A stretch of 64,000 nt of DNA from JAEMQF01 sp963775015 (GCA_963775015.1 CAVZHI010000007.1:186001-250000), one strand, 5' to 3'; shown: positions 1 through 11,526, numbered from the stretch's first letter. Program-made: numbers and translations. The notes: generated by a model not told the origin, from the sequence alone.

Positions 1-1364
1 GGCGTTGCCCGCTGCATGAAATCCAGATTGTTCTTCGCTCGCCAGTGAGCCGGATCCAGGAGCAGCGCGTGTCGATAGGCACGCTCCGCTCCCGCCGCAT
101 CGTCTGCCTGCTGCCTGGCGAGCCCCAGGTTGTTCCAGACTCTCGGTTTGTGCGGCGACGCCAGTGCGGTCTGCTCCCACAGTGCGACTTCAGAGCGATA
201 GTCGTGGTTGCGGGAAATCGTCGCCAGCGTCAAGACGAGTACCAGCAGGGCCGCACCCAGCTTGGCAGCGGACGGGCGATGCGCGCGCAGTCGGGTCAGC
301 AGCACGCCGACGCCGAACGCCGGCCCGATCAAGGCCAGATAGAGCTGCCTGTCGTTGGCCACGTCCAGGCGCGGCAGAACTGAATTGGTCGGGATCAGCC
401 AGAGCGCAAACCACAGAACGGCAAAGCCGATCCAGCGCGAACCGGCCGATGCGCGCGCCTGCCACACCCCCGCCGCGAGCACGCCCGCCAGGGCGCACGC
501 CTTCAGTGCGAGTTCGGGCGTGAAGGCCTTGTGCACCGGCAAGTCGGGATCAGTGTTCACGGCGAGTGCCAGCAAGGGGTGCGTGACGAGATAAAAAACA
601 CCGGTCACTTGGGTGAGCAGGTTCTCCGCCAGCGAGCGAGTTTGCAAACTCGCCTCCAACAGCCTGGCATAGGCGGGATCGCTCAAGACCCAGCCCGCAA
701 AGGAGAGCAGCACCGCCCAGTGCCAGGCACAACGCGCGAAGAGCTTGTGCCAGCCCGAGCCCCCGCGCAGTGCCCCGCAGAACAACAGGACCAGCGGCAG
801 CACCCAGGCGTTTTCTTTCACGGCAAGTGCCAGCGCGAACAGGACCGCGGAAGCGAAACGCCACGCAGATGGCGTGCGGCTGTCTTCTGCTTCGAGATGA
901 GCCAACGATGACGCCAGCGCCAACAGCGCCATCAGCGACACGGAGCGTCCGCTGACGTAGGTGACGGCTTCGGTCTGTGCGGGATGCAGCGCAAAAATCA
1001 GCGCGGCGACGAATGCGGCGCCGTAGACGCGGGCCGGCTCGACCCCGATGCGTGGCGCCAGCCTGCGCAGGAGTTGAAACACCAACAGTGTGTTCAGCCC
1101 ATGCAGCGCCAGGTTCACGGCGTGAAAGCCGAGCGCGCGGTTGTCGAGTGCCCAGTTCGCCGCATAGCTCAGTTTCAGCAGCGGCCGGATGCCGGGCATG
1201 CCTTGCCACCAGGCGGCCACGGAGTGCACGCCGGTCTGCTGCACGATGACGTTGAAGTCGTCGAACTGAAACACTCCGGCAAAGGCGTTTGCGTAGGCGA
1301 CCAGCACCGCCACGAGCAGCCCCGCCGGCGCCACGAATCTACTGCCTGGGTGGCTTGGCAGCAT
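1..1364 (-). CDS. Polytopic membrane protein with C-terminal TPR, TMTC-like (partial, 3' end outside window)
   Basis: The reading frame runs off the left edge, so the C-terminus is missing. The translation begins with a hydrophobic segment followed by FQFDDFNVI, then several membrane segments with the motif YVSGRSVSLMALL. It ends in a TPR-like stretch (KPRVWNNLGLA, then AERAYRHALLLDPAHW). This architecture, multi-pass N-terminal half plus TPR tail with an early FDD motif, resembles TMTC-type or GT-C-like membrane glycosyltransferases; that assignment is by family resemblance only. The ATG at 1364 overlaps the 3' end of the upstream carboxypeptidase gene by 26 bp. A GTG at 1334, five bases after that gene's stop, is an equally possible start. 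Neither has a strong ribosome-binding site. The overlap suggests co-transcription with the carboxypeptidase. Substrate unknown. Confidence 0.7.
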   Translation of the reverse strand, partial: MLPSHPGSRFVAPAGLLVAVLVAYANAFAGVFQFDDFNVIVQQTGVHSVAAWWQGMPGIRPLLKLSYAANWALDNRALGFHAVNLALHGLNTLLVFQLLRRLAPRIGVEPARVYGAAFVAALIFALHPAQTEAVTYVSGRSVSLMALLALASSLAHLEAEDSRTPSAWRFASAVLFALALAVKENAWVLPLVLLFCGALRGGSGWHKLFARCAWHWAVLLSFAGWVLSDPAYARLLEASLQTRSLAENLLTQVTGVFYLVTHPLLALAVNTDPDLPVHKAFTPELALKACALAGVLAAGVWQARASAGSRWIGFAVLWFALWLIPTNSVLPRLDVANDRQLYLALIGPAFGVGVLLTRLRAHRPSAAKLGAALLVLVLTLATISRNHDYRSEVALWEQTALASPHKPRVWNNLGLARQQADDAAGAERAYRHALLLDPAHWRAKNNLDFMQRAT

Positions 1365-2187
1365 GTTCGAAGGCACGGTCCAGCGCGGCGTGCGCATCCC
1401 ACCAGCGGTTCGGGACGTTGAGCAACACCAGCAGCACGCGAACCCCGCCGCGCTCGGCGAGAGCGATCAGGCACTTGCCGGCCTTCGGGGTGTAACCCGA
1501 CTTCACACCGATCGCGTCCGGGTGGCGCCCGATCAATTCATTCGTGTTGCGCAAGGCAAAGTGGCGCGCACCGTCCACCGAAGCAAAGCTCGCTTCCGCG
1601 CGACGCACGATGGCGGCAAACACCGGCTGCGCGAGCGCGGCTTCGGTGAGCTGCATCAGGTCTTGCGCGGTGGAGTAGTGATCGGGTGCGTCATGCCCGC
1701 AGGCGTTCGCAAAATGCGTTTGCGCCAGCCCCAGCTGTGCGGCGCGTCGATTCATCAGCGCGACAAACTTTCGGATGTCGCCGCTGTACGCTTCAGCCAA
1801 AGCGCGGCAGGCGTCGTTGCCGGAGGTGAGCAGCATCGCGAGCAACAGGTTCTCTTGCGTGTAGCGCTCGCCGGCCCGGATTTTCAAGCGGGCCCCGGTG
1901 GCGGCTGCGGCGCCGGCGCTCACGGTGATGACTTTTTCGGGCGCGTAGCGCTCCAGGATCAACAGCGCCGTCATCACCTTGGTGAGGCTCGCCGGGGGGA
2001 GTTCTTGCGTAGCGCGGTGCGACCAAAGGATCTTGCCGTCGACGCGCGCCACATAGGCTTGCGCCATGCCTTCGAGTGGCCCGGAGGACTCCGGGCTGGC
2101 GAGCAGTGCCCAGGCGGCAATCGGCACGCAGAGCAACCAAGCCGCGCCCCATCGCGGCGCGGCCTTGGCGAACAAGCTGAGTGCCAC
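1339..2187 (-). CDS. D-alanyl-D-alanine carboxypeptidase (peptidase S11, PBP5/6 family)
   Basis: This is a 282-residue penicillin-binding protein that trims the terminal D-Ala from peptidoglycan pentapeptides in the periplasm. All three active-site motifs are visible: SLTK (Ser67-Lys70), SGN (122-124) and KSG (229-231), where KSG replaces the commoner KTG. Residues about 10-30 form a hydrophobic export/anchor segment. It is shorter than E. coli DacA (about 400 residues): the protein ends soon after the catalytic domain, so the C-terminal beta domain and amphipathic membrane anchor are absent. The GTG start at 2187 lies 4 bp after the corrected stop of the DUF3617 gene. Its 3' end overlaps the next minus-strand gene, so the three are probably one operon. 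Which dac paralogue it represents cannot be decided. Confidence 0.9.
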   Translation of the reverse strand: MALSLFAKAAPRWGAAWLLCVPIAAWALLASPESSGPLEGMAQAYVARVDGKILWSHRATQELPPASLTKVMTALLILERYAPEKVITVSAGAAAATGARLKIRAGERYTQENLLLAMLLTSGNDACRALAEAYSGDIRKFVALMNRRAAQLGLAQTHFANACGHDAPDHYSTAQDLMQLTEAALAQPVFAAIVRRAEASFASVDGARHFALRNTNELIGRHPDAIGVKSGYTPKAGKCLIALAERGGVRVLLVLLNVPNRWWDAHAALDRAFEHAAKPPRQ

Positions 2188-2191
2188 CCGG

Positions 2192-3251
2192 CTACTTGAA
2201 GATGTTCTTCAGCAAGTTCGCGCCTTCCTTCTTCATTTCCTCCAGCGGCATTGGGCTTGGCGGGGTCTTTCGGCGCCGCCGCCTTGGCCGCAGACTGCGA
2301 AGTTTCCGCGTCGCCGGAGCCGGCCTTGCCACGGTTCAGTCCGCCGATGGTGGAACACATGTCGCGCTGTTTGGCGTCCACCGACGTGTAGTCGCGGCCG
2401 ATGCAGTGCTGTTGTTTCAGCGCCGCGACACGGCTGTCTTTCTGGCAATGGGCGGCGACGAATCGCCAGTCCTTTTGATCCAGCATGGTGGTGCAGTGCT
2501 GCTGCACGATCTTGTCGGTGTCTAGCCCGCACTCCGCCGCCAAGGTGAGGCCCTCGCTCGGAATCTTGGCGAATTTGTCGACGGCTTTCATGTCCGTTCC
2601 CAGCCGAGTGCACATTTGCGGGCGCAATTTGGTGCAGCCGAGGTCATTCGCCGCTTCGCAATTCTTTCGGCTTTCAGCGGTGGGCATACCCGCGCAGTTG
2701 GCTTTCCGGTCGCCGCCGAGCGCCGCAGTCGCTTTCAGGAATGCCCCATACTGGTTCTGGTCGAGCGCCGACTGGCAGTTTTGTGCCACCGATTGGGCCA
2801 TCCCGCCGAGCGCCTCATTCATCTGCTCGTCGCCCTTGCACGCGCCGCCAATGCGCTTGCCGGTGGAGACGATCATCATGTCTTCACCGTCGGCTTTCAT
2901 CTTCACGCGTTGGTTGAAGCTGCCCGGCGTGCTCGTGAGTTCGCCGCTGCCCGTCATCGCATTCTTGCCGGTGCACTTCATGTTGAAGGTGACGGTGTTG
3001 CCCGACTGCTTCACGTTGCTCATCGTGCAGTTGTCGTCAGGGCTGCTCTTCACAGGCTTGCTCTCCTGCCCTTTGAGCATGCACACCTTCTGCGGCGGCC
3101 CGCCCATCATGCCGGCCATTCCCACCGGCATGCCCGCCATTTCCATCTTGGTCGTCACTTCCCAGAATTCGCCGCTGGCTTCAGCGGCCATCGCTGACGC
3201 GCCGACGTGGGTCAAGAACGAGGCGACGATACACGCAAGGATCGATTTCAT
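2192..3251 (-). CDS. DUF3617-family secreted Cys-rich protein (one apparent frameshift near 2249)
   Basis: Residues 1-22 (MKSILACIVASFLTHVGASA, then MA) are a signal peptide. A DUF3617-like domain follows, with the typical phrase EFWEVTTKMEMAGMP. The C-terminal half (about residues 155-300) is an unusual Cys-rich extension with repeated phrases such as FVAAHCQKDSRV and KQQHCIGRDYT. Read straight through, the frame runs on into the carboxypeptidase gene to 1974 with a nonsensical Arg/Pro/Ser-rich tail. Dropping one G near 2249 instead gives a tail PLEEMKKEGANLLKNIFK and a TAG at 2192-2194, just before the next start. The corrected protein is 352 residues. Function unknown; presumably periplasmic, perhaps disulfide-stabilised. 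Confidence 0.75.
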
Positions 3252-3415
3252 GGGTATCTCCTGAGCCTTGGCATGGCGCGGTCATTGTCTGACGATTGCT
3301 GCTCCCAGTCGCCACCCACTTCGGGTGATCCGGGAACGAGTTTGTATCTTGAGCAGCGTCAGGGTTTCGTTGTTCGCGCGCGGCCACAGTTCGGCCGGGA
3401 GTTGCAGCAAGACCC

Positions 3416-4337
3416 TCACGCCCGCCGCAACCGCGACTGCTCGCGCGCGAGTTCGATGAATTCGGTGGCCACCGGCTTGAGCCCGGAACCGCGCCGCCAG
3501 ACGAGGCCGACGTCGACGGTCGGGACTTCGTCGCGCAGGCGCCGCACGTCGACATGTTCCGCGTCGAGCGTCCAAGGGCGGTACAGAAAGTCGGGCAGCA
3601 CCGCGATTCCCGCGCCGGCGCCGACGAGCGAGCGCACCGCTTCGAGCGACGACGTGCGCAGGATCACGCGCGGCTTCAACTGATGCCGCGCCCAGACGCC
3701 CGCCATCAGCTCGTCGATGCGGTCCGCTTCGAGAACGATCTGGTCGTACGCCGCACATTGTTCGAGCGTGATCTGATCGTGCGCCGACAGTTCGTGGTTC
3801 GTCGGGCACCAGACGCGGTTCTGGCTGCGCGTGAGCGTTTCCGACAGCATCGCCTGCGGTTCGCTCAGCGCGTTGCAGACCATGATGGCGACGTCGAGCT
3901 CGCCGTTGATCAGCAAATGCTCGAGAAAGCGCGGTGCGTCTTCGGTGACAAAAACCTGCACCGCCGGGCAGTTGCGGCGAAAGCGGCTGAACAGCTCGCT
4001 CAGGTAATAGCCCGCGACGAGGCTCGTCACGCCCACCGCAAGCACCCCCGTCAACCCGGGCGCGGCGTCGCCGCCGTGCAGGCGCAACGCGTCGGCGACC
4101 GACGCGATCACCCTGCGCGCGCTGGCGAGAAAACGGTGCCCTTGCGCCGTGAGCGCCATGCCCTTGGAGCTGCGCTCGAAGAGAGTCGCTACCGAGCTCG
4201 GCTTCGAGCTCGAGCAGGCTTTTGGTGAGCGCGCTTTGCGCGATGTTGAGCATGCGCGAGGCGGAGGCGACCGAGCCGCTCTCGGCGACGGCGATGAAAT
4301 AGCGGAACTGGCGCAGGGTGACGTGGCGGTAGTTCAT
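3416..4337 (-). CDS. LysR-family transcriptional regulator (one apparent frameshift near 4192)
   Basis: The N-terminus (FRYFIAVAESGSVASASRML, then NIAQSALTKSLLELEAEL) is a classical LysR winged helix-turn-helix. The frame then shifts. The rest of the protein lies in another frame as LFERSSKGMALTAQGHRF, followed by the periplasmic-binding-protein-like effector domain to RLRRA. Removing one G of the GG at 4192-4193 restores the canonical spacing EL-VAT-LFER and a 306-residue protein, the normal LysR length. Position next to methyltransferase, SDR, cupin and pobA genes suggests control of local catabolic genes, but no operator was identified. It could be a real inactivating mutation, but an assembly indel is more likely. 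Confidence 0.8.
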
Positions 4338-4446
4338 GCCGGTGCGACGGACGCGGTGCGTGCGGCGCTGCGATTCTCACCGACGCGCATACTTCGCCCC
4401 TTGAGCCACTTTCGAAGCGCGCAGTCCGGGCTTCGTGCCCACGGCC

Positions 4447-5155
4447 ATGCCGGGTTATCGGACCAAGCAGGAGCAGGTCGCCGTCGCCGGCGTGGCGAAG
4501 CTGACGATCCGCTCGCTGCTCGACTGCGAGCAGTACGCCGACCCGCTGGGCGTCGCTGAACGCCTGGGGATTTCGTCGGCCACCTGGCCGCTCTTCGGTT
4601 TGTTGTGGCCCTCCGGTGTGCAGCTCGCAGCGCGCCTCGCGCTGCGGCCGGTGGTGGCTGCGGAACGCATCCTCGAGCTCGGCTGCGGCTTGGCGCTGGC
4701 GAGCCTGGTCGGGCACCGGCGCGGCGCCGACGTGACGGCGAGCGACTGTCACCCGCTGGCGGGGAGTTTCTTGCGCGAGAACCTGCGGCTCAACGCATTG
4801 CTGCCGATGAAGTATCGGCATGGCCATTGGGGTCGGGACATTGAGGCGGCGGGCGCGCCCGGCGCTGCGGACGAAGAAGGCCCGGTGCGCGGCCGCTTCG
4901 AGTTGATCATCGGCAGCGACGTTCTCTACGAGCGCGATGCGAGCGGCGCGCTGGCCGGTTTCATCGCGATGCACGCTGCTCCGGCGAGCGAGGTCTGGAT
5001 CGTCGATCCGGATCGCGGCAACCGGCCGGCGTTCAACCGCCTCATGGCGGCGGCCGGGTATGCGCTGCGCGAACAGCGCCTGGACTGCGTGGCGAGCGCC
5101 GCTGGCGGCGCTTACAAGGGACGCTTGTTGAGCTACCGGCGCGCCCCCGCACCCC

Positions 5156-5172
<17 letters not shown>
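4447..5172 (+). CDS. Class I SAM-dependent methyltransferase (METTL21/Methyltransf_16-like)
   Basis: This is a protein of about 240 residues with a Rossmann SAM-binding loop ILELGCGLALASLVG and the following acidic strand ASDCHP. A later motif, FELIIGSDVLYE, is typical of the seven-beta-strand METTL21/Nnt1-type protein methyltransferases. The N-terminal phrase FADPL-like (YADPLGVAERLGIS) and WPSGVQLA are also typical of this group. The ATG at 4447 is preferred because homologues commonly begin MPGY; a GTG at 4435 is in frame. No good ribosome-binding site is seen for either. The 3' end overlaps the convergent SDR gene by 17 bp. The substrate is not predictable from sequence. Confidence 0.75.
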
Positions 5173-5917
<745 letters not shown>

Positions 5918-5945
5918 GGTGTGGGCGTCGGGTTCGGGGTGGGCA

Positions 5946-6338
5946 TCAGGTGCGAACGAAGAGCGTCACCAAAGGGTCGGCACCACGCTGCCGGCTCCAG
6001 TGGCCGTGGATCGCGGCGTCAAACGTCGCGCCTTCGGGCAGCGTGTCGGCGGAATAGAAGTGTTCGCCGGGTTGGAAGACTCTCGAACTGCCGTCCTGCA
6101 GGCCGATCTCCATCTCGCCGCGCAGAATGAACACCCACTGCGGCGCTCCGGTGCAATGGAACGAGCTGCGAAACCCGGGTGGGCTCTCGCGCAACTGCAG
6201 GCCGCTGCTCGGCAGCAGCTCGGAGAGCCTGGACTGCGGCGTGCCTTGCGACAGCGTCAGCACTTCGTCGCGAAAGCGCGCCCGGCCGTCGGCGCCGGTG
6301 TAAAGGATCACCTGGGTGAATGTGGCGGAATGGGGCAT
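5946..6338 (-). CDS. Small cupin-domain protein
   Basis: This is a 130-residue single-domain cupin. The phrases QWVFILRGEMEIGL and RVFQPGEHFYSAD correspond to the conserved cupin motif 1, but with fewer metal-binding His/Glu residues than usual. A terminal strand ends LVTLFVRT. The ATG at 6338 (MPHSATFTQVILY) is chosen because the longer in-frame extension to 6392 reads into the intergenic DNA facing pobA and is not domain-like. It is divergent from pobA with about 106 bp between starts, and is likely co-transcribed with the SDR. Function unknown. Confidence 0.75.
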   Translation of the reverse strand: MPHSATFTQVILYTGADGRARFRDEVLTLSQGTPQSRLSELLPSSGLQLRESPPGFRSSFHCTGAPQWVFILRGEMEIGLQDGSSRVFQPGEHFYSADTLPEGATFDAAIHGHWSRQRGADPLVTLFVRT

Positions 6339-6444
6339 CGGGCAACCTGAGGCGCCTCGAACGAGGCCGAAGCGGCCACTGTAGCTTGGCACGCCGCCGT
6401 GACCGGTGGCCAGCGGTTAGAGTCTGCGCAGGCGAATGGAGTGA

Positions 6445-7623
6445 ATGCGAATGCGAGTTCAGGTGGCGGTGATCGGTGCCGGCCCGGCGGGTCTGTTGCT
6501 CGGTGCCTTGCTGCGCCAGGCGGGGATCGATGCCATCCTCATCGAGCAGCGCAGCGCCGACTACGTGCTCGGGCGCATCCGCGCCGGCGTGCTTGAACAA
6601 GGCACGGTGGACCTGCTCGACCAATTGGGCCTCAGCGCGCGCCTGCACGCCGAAGGCCTGGTGCACGGCGGCGTCGGGCTGTCGTTCGGAGGCGAGCGGC
6701 ACCGCATCGACCTGCACAAGCTCACCGGTGGAAAGAACGTCACCGTCTACGGCCAGACCGAAATCACGCGCGACCTGATGGCGGCGCGCGCCGCGGCCGG
6801 CTTGCGCACCGTGTACGAAGCGGACCAGGTCTACCTGCATGACTTCGACGGCGCGAGCCCAAGCGTGAGCTGGGTCAAGGACGGCAAGGCTGCGCGGATC
6901 GAGTGCGACTTCATCGCCGGCTGCGACGGCTACCACGGCGTCAGCCGCGCCAGCGTTCCCGCGGGTGCGATCCAGACCTTTGAGCGGGTCTATCCGTTCG
7001 GCTGGCTCGGCGTGCTGTCGGACACGCCGCCGGTGTCGCACGAGGTCCTGTACACGCACCATGAGCGCGGCTTTGCCCTGTGCAGCATGCGCTCGATGAC
7101 GCGCAGCCGCACCTACGTGCAGTGTTCGCTCGACGACCGCGTCGAGCAATGGTCCGACGATGCGTTCTGGGACGAGCTGCGCCGGCGTCTGGACCCGCAG
7201 GCGGCTGAGGCCATCGTGACCGGCCCGTCGATCGAAAAAAGCATCGCGCCGCTGCGCAGCTTCGTCGCCGAGCCGATGCGCTTCGGCCGCCTGTTCCTCG
7301 CCGGCGACGCCGCGCACATCGTTCCGCCCACGGGGGCGAAAGGGCTGAATCTGGCGGCGAGCGACGTGAAGCTGCTCAGCAGCGCTCTCATCGAACATTA
7401 CCGCGACTGCAGCGACGCCGGAATCGACGCCTATTCGCAGCGTTGCCTGCGCCGCGTCTGGCGCGCCGAACGCTTTTCATGGTGGCTCACGTCGCTGCTG
7501 CACAAGTTTCCCGAGACCGGCGGATTCGGCCAGAAAATGCAGGCGGCCGAGCTCGACTACCTGGTGAACTCGGTCGCCGCATCGACTGCGATGGCGGAGA
7601 ACTACGTCGGCTTGCCGCTGTAG
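6445..7623 (+). CDS. pobA: 4-hydroxybenzoate 3-monooxygenase
   Basis: This FAD-dependent group A monooxygenase converts 4-hydroxybenzoate to protocatechuate using NAD(P)H and O2. The 392-residue length matches the PobA family. The dinucleotide-binding motif GAGPAG is at 11-16. RIRAGVLEQGTVDLL is the characteristic PobA segment. The second FAD motif FLAGDAAHIVPPTGAKGLN lies near residues 290-310. The end, STAMAENYVGLP, is the usual PobA C-terminus. The ATG at 6445 is used; a second ATG at 6451 is also in frame. No protocatechuate ring-cleavage genes are in the window, so the rest of the pathway must lie elsewhere. Confidence 0.95.
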   Translation: MRMRVQVAVIGAGPAGLLLGALLRQAGIDAILIEQRSADYVLGRIRAGVLEQGTVDLLDQLGLSARLHAEGLVHGGVGLSFGGERHRIDLHKLTGGKNVTVYGQTEITRDLMAARAAAGLRTVYEADQVYLHDFDGASPSVSWVKDGKAARIECDFIAGCDGYHGVSRASVPAGAIQTFERVYPFGWLGVLSDTPPVSHEVLYTHHERGFALCSMRSMTRSRTYVQCSLDDRVEQWSDDAFWDELRRRLDPQAAEAIVTGPSIEKSIAPLRSFVAEPMRFGRLFLAGDAAHIVPPTGAKGLNLAASDVKLLSSALIEHYRDCSDAGIDAYSQRCLRRVWRAERFSWWLTSLLHKFPETGGFGQKMQAAELDYLVNSVAASTAMAENYVGLPL

Positions 7624-7700
7624 ATTTGTCGGCGCGCCAGCGCACTACCATTCGAACCGAATTGCCGCAAGGCCAACCCAAACCAGCCTCTGGAAGGTTC

Positions 7701-8816
7701 ATGATGAGCGCACGCCCGTCCCCACCGTTTCGCGCCGACCATGTCGGCAGTTTCCTGCGCCCGAAGCGCCTGCTCGACGCGCGCGCGAAGCACCAGCAGG
7801 GCGAACTCGATGCCTCGCGCTTGCGCGCGGTCGAAGACGACGCGATCGCCGAGATCGTGAAGTTCCAGCAGGATGTGGGCCTGCAAAGCATCACCGACGG
7901 CGAGTTCCGCCGCACCTACTTTCACATCGATTTCCTCGAGCAGCTCGGCGGCGTGAAGACCGACATTCCGGTCATGATCACCAAGCCCGACGGCAAGCAG
8001 GAACTCGCGCCGCCCGTGATGCGCGTCATCGACAAGGTACGGCATGTGAAAGACATCCAGCGCGCCGATTTCGAATACCTGAAATCAAGAGTCGCGAAGG
8101 GGTTGACTCCGAAGGTGACGATTCCCTCGCCGACGATGCTGCACTTTCGCGGTGGCCGCGCCGGCATCAGCCGTGAGCATTACCCCGATCTGGAACCCTT
8201 CTACCAGGACGTGGCGAACGCCTACGGCGACGAACTGCGATCCCTCGCAGCGGCCGGCTGCAGCTACGTGCAGATGGACGACACGAACCTCGCCTACCTG
8301 TGCGACGACAAGATGCGTGAAGCTGCACGATCACGCGGCGACGACCCCGACGAACTGCCGCACCGCTACGCGAGTTTCATCAACCGCGTCGTCGCGCAAA
8401 AGCCCGCCGGAATGACGCTCGCCGTGCACCTCTGCCGCGGCAACTTCCAGAGCACCTGGGCGGCGCAGGGCGGCTACGAGCCCGTCGCGCAGGCGCTGCT
8501 CAGCGAAATGAACGTCGACGCCTACTTCCTCGAATACGACGATGCGCGCAGCGGCGACTTCAAGCCGCTGCGCCATCTGCCCAAGGGCAAGACGGTCGTG
8601 CTCGGTCTGGTGACGACGAAGCTCGGAACGCTCGAATCGAAGGACGACCTGAAGCGGCGCATCGACGAAGCCTCGAAGTACGCGCCGCTCGATCAGCTCT
8701 GCATTTCGCCGCAATGCGGTTTCAGCAGCACGGTGCACGGCAACGACATCGCCGTGGAAGCGCAGCGCGCGAAGTTGGCGCTCGTGATCGACGTCGCGCG
8801 CGAGGTCTGGGCCTGA
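7701..8816 (+). CDS. MetE C-terminal-domain-like zinc methyltransferase
   Basis: This 371-residue protein corresponds only to the C-terminal catalytic barrel of cobalamin-independent methionine synthase, like stand-alone YxjG/YxjH-type proteins. Zinc ligand candidates match the MetE pattern: His243 and Cys245 in VHLCRGNF, Glu278 in FLEYD, and Cys339 in ISPQCGF. The N-terminal phrase RADHVGSFLRP is typical of the family. The ATG at 7701 is chosen because GGAAGG at 7692-7697 sits at the right distance; the longer open frame upstream runs through pobA. Related proteins transfer methyl groups to homocysteine or alkyl groups to other thiols, so the substrate here is uncertain. It follows pobA by 77 bp. 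Confidence 0.85.
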   Translation: MMSARPSPPFRADHVGSFLRPKRLLDARAKHQQGELDASRLRAVEDDAIAEIVKFQQDVGLQSITDGEFRRTYFHIDFLEQLGGVKTDIPVMITKPDGKQELAPPVMRVIDKVRHVKDIQRADFEYLKSRVAKGLTPKVTIPSPTMLHFRGGRAGISREHYPDLEPFYQDVANAYGDELRSLAAAGCSYVQMDDTNLAYLCDDKMREAARSRGDDPDELPHRYASFINRVVAQKPAGMTLAVHLCRGNFQSTWAAQGGYEPVAQALLSEMNVDAYFLEYDDARSGDFKPLRHLPKGKTVVLGLVTTKLGTLESKDDLKRRIDEASKYAPLDQLCISPQCGFSSTVHGNDIAVEAQRAKLALVIDVAREVWA

Positions 8817-8837
8817 GGCGCCGCCCCCGCGACAGCG

Positions 8838-10025
8838 CTACGCCTTGACGCCAAACACCTGGCGCAAATAGGCGAGGAAGGTCTCGTCGGAGCACATCGT
8901 CTTGCCCGGCGAGTCGGCGAGTTTGGCGACCGGCTGGCCGTTGCAGCGCACGAGCTTCATCACGACGCCCAGCGTCGTGAGGCCGGTGTCGTTGGACAGA
9001 TTCGTGCCGATGCCAAAGCCGAGTTGCGTGCGGTCGCCGAAGTGTGCGTACAGCTTGAACGCGGTGTCCAGATCGAGTCCGTCGGAAAACACGAGCCGCT
9101 TCGTGTGCGGGTCGATGCGCAGCTTGGCGTAGTGCGCGAGCGCCTTTTCGCCCCACTGAATCGGATCGCCCGAGTCGTGGCGCAGGCCGTCGAAGAGTTT
9201 TGCGAAGTAGAGGTCGAAGTCGGCGAGGAAGGCGTCCATGCCGACGACGTCGGTGAGCGCCGTGCCGAGGTCGCCGCGGTACTCCTGGACCCAGTCTTCG
9301 AGCGCGGCCTTCTGGAAGTCGCGCAGGCGCACGCCGTGCGACTGGTAGGACTGGAGGAACTCGTGCGCCATCGTACCGATCGGCACCAGGTCGAGCGTGC
9401 GCGCCAGGTGCACGTTGGACGTTCCCTTGAAGAACTGCGGCACCGTTTCTTTCAGGCGCCGCACCACCTCCATCTGCCATGCGCCGGAAAAACGCCGGCG
9501 CACGCCGAAATCGAAGAACTCGAACGGATGGCGGCGCTGCGCCTGGCTGCCGAAACCGCGCAACTGCTTGACCTTCTCGCCGAGCCGGCGGCGCCCGAAT
9601 TCGAGCGCGGGGCCGGCGTCGAAGCGGCGAAAGTAGAGCTCGTTGACGATCGCGAGCACGTAGATCTCGAAGCCCATCACGTGCACTTGCGGACCTTTGG
9701 CGACGATCTCGATGCTGCGCCCGTGGGCGCGAACCTCGATGAATTCACGCTGGAAACGGAAGATGCGCAGGAAGTCGACGAAGTCCGACTTGATGAAGCG
9801 TAAGGACCGCAGGTAGCTCAGCTCGTCCGCCCTGAAGGCGAGCGTGCAGAGGTGGTCGAGCTGTTCGTTGATTTCCGGAATCAGATCGGCGAGCGGGTAT
9901 TCGGTGTCGTTGCGGCAGGCGAAGTTGTATTCGGCCTGCGCGGCGGGATGCCGGTGCAGCATCGCCTGCCACATCGTGAACTTGTAGAGGTCGGTCTCGA
10001 GCAGGCTTTGAATGATCGGTTGCAT
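8838..10025 (-). CDS. pncB: Nicotinate phosphoribosyltransferase
   Basis: This 395-residue enzyme makes nicotinate mononucleotide from nicotinate and PRPP in NAD salvage. Family hallmarks include the start SLLETDLYKFTMWQAML, KGTSNVHLARTL, the phosphoribosyl-binding GLRHDSGDP, and FGIGTNLSND. The open frame extends further upstream to 10760, but that part lies antisense to lysA and is Arg-rich. The ATG at 10025 gives the family-typical N-terminus. It is separated from lysA by 71 bp on the same strand. Confidence 0.95.
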   Translation of the reverse strand: MQPIIQSLLETDLYKFTMWQAMLHRHPAAQAEYNFACRNDTEYPLADLIPEINEQLDHLCTLAFRADELSYLRSLRFIKSDFVDFLRIFRFQREFIEVRAHGRSIEIVAKGPQVHVMGFEIYVLAIVNELYFRRFDAGPALEFGRRRLGEKVKQLRGFGSQAQRRHPFEFFDFGVRRRFSGAWQMEVVRRLKETVPQFFKGTSNVHLARTLDLVPIGTMAHEFLQSYQSHGVRLRDFQKAALEDWVQEYRGDLGTALTDVVGMDAFLADFDLYFAKLFDGLRHDSGDPIQWGEKALAHYAKLRIDPHTKRLVFSDGLDLDTAFKLYAHFGDRTQLGFGIGTNLSNDTGLTTLGVVMKLVRCNGQPVAKLADSPGKTMCSDETFLAYLRQVFGVKA

Positions 10026-10096
10026 GATGGCCTGTCTTTCGGCGGTGCCTCGGTTGGGCCGATTCTGCCCGGCCTGGGCACCTCCGTCCCGCGCCC

Positions 10097-11361
<1,265 letters not shown>

Positions 11362-11365
<4 letters not shown>

Positions 11366-11526
11366 CGGCTCGTGCCCGGTGCCGATGCGGCGCTTGGCGC
11401 GGGGGTCGCCTTGGGCAGGGTGAGTGGACCTTTTTGGCCGCAGCCGGCCAGGCAAAGCCCTGCGCAGAGGCCCAGCGCCAACCCCAGTTTCGCTGGCGCG
11501 GATAAACTCTTTCGACCTCTCATCAT
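11362..11526 (-). CDS. lptM: LptM-like small outer-membrane lipoprotein (YifL)
   Basis: This is a 54-residue lipoprotein: basic start MMRGRK, a hydrophobic segment, then the lipobox and signature LAGCGQKGPLTLP. The sequence GCGQKGPL is the hallmark of LptM, which helps the LPS translocon LptDE mature. The tail is short and Ala/Pro/Ser-rich. Adjacent ATGs at 11526 and 11523, and one at 11535, are all possible starts. The stop overlaps the lysA start by 4 bp. Only 19 bp separate it from the divergent cyaY start, so its promoter must lie within cyaY or overlap it. Confidence 0.9.

Noticed and set aside
7443..7700. Extension of the MetE-like protein into pobA
   Set aside because: No homology-like composition, and a good ribosome-binding site precedes the ATG at 7701.
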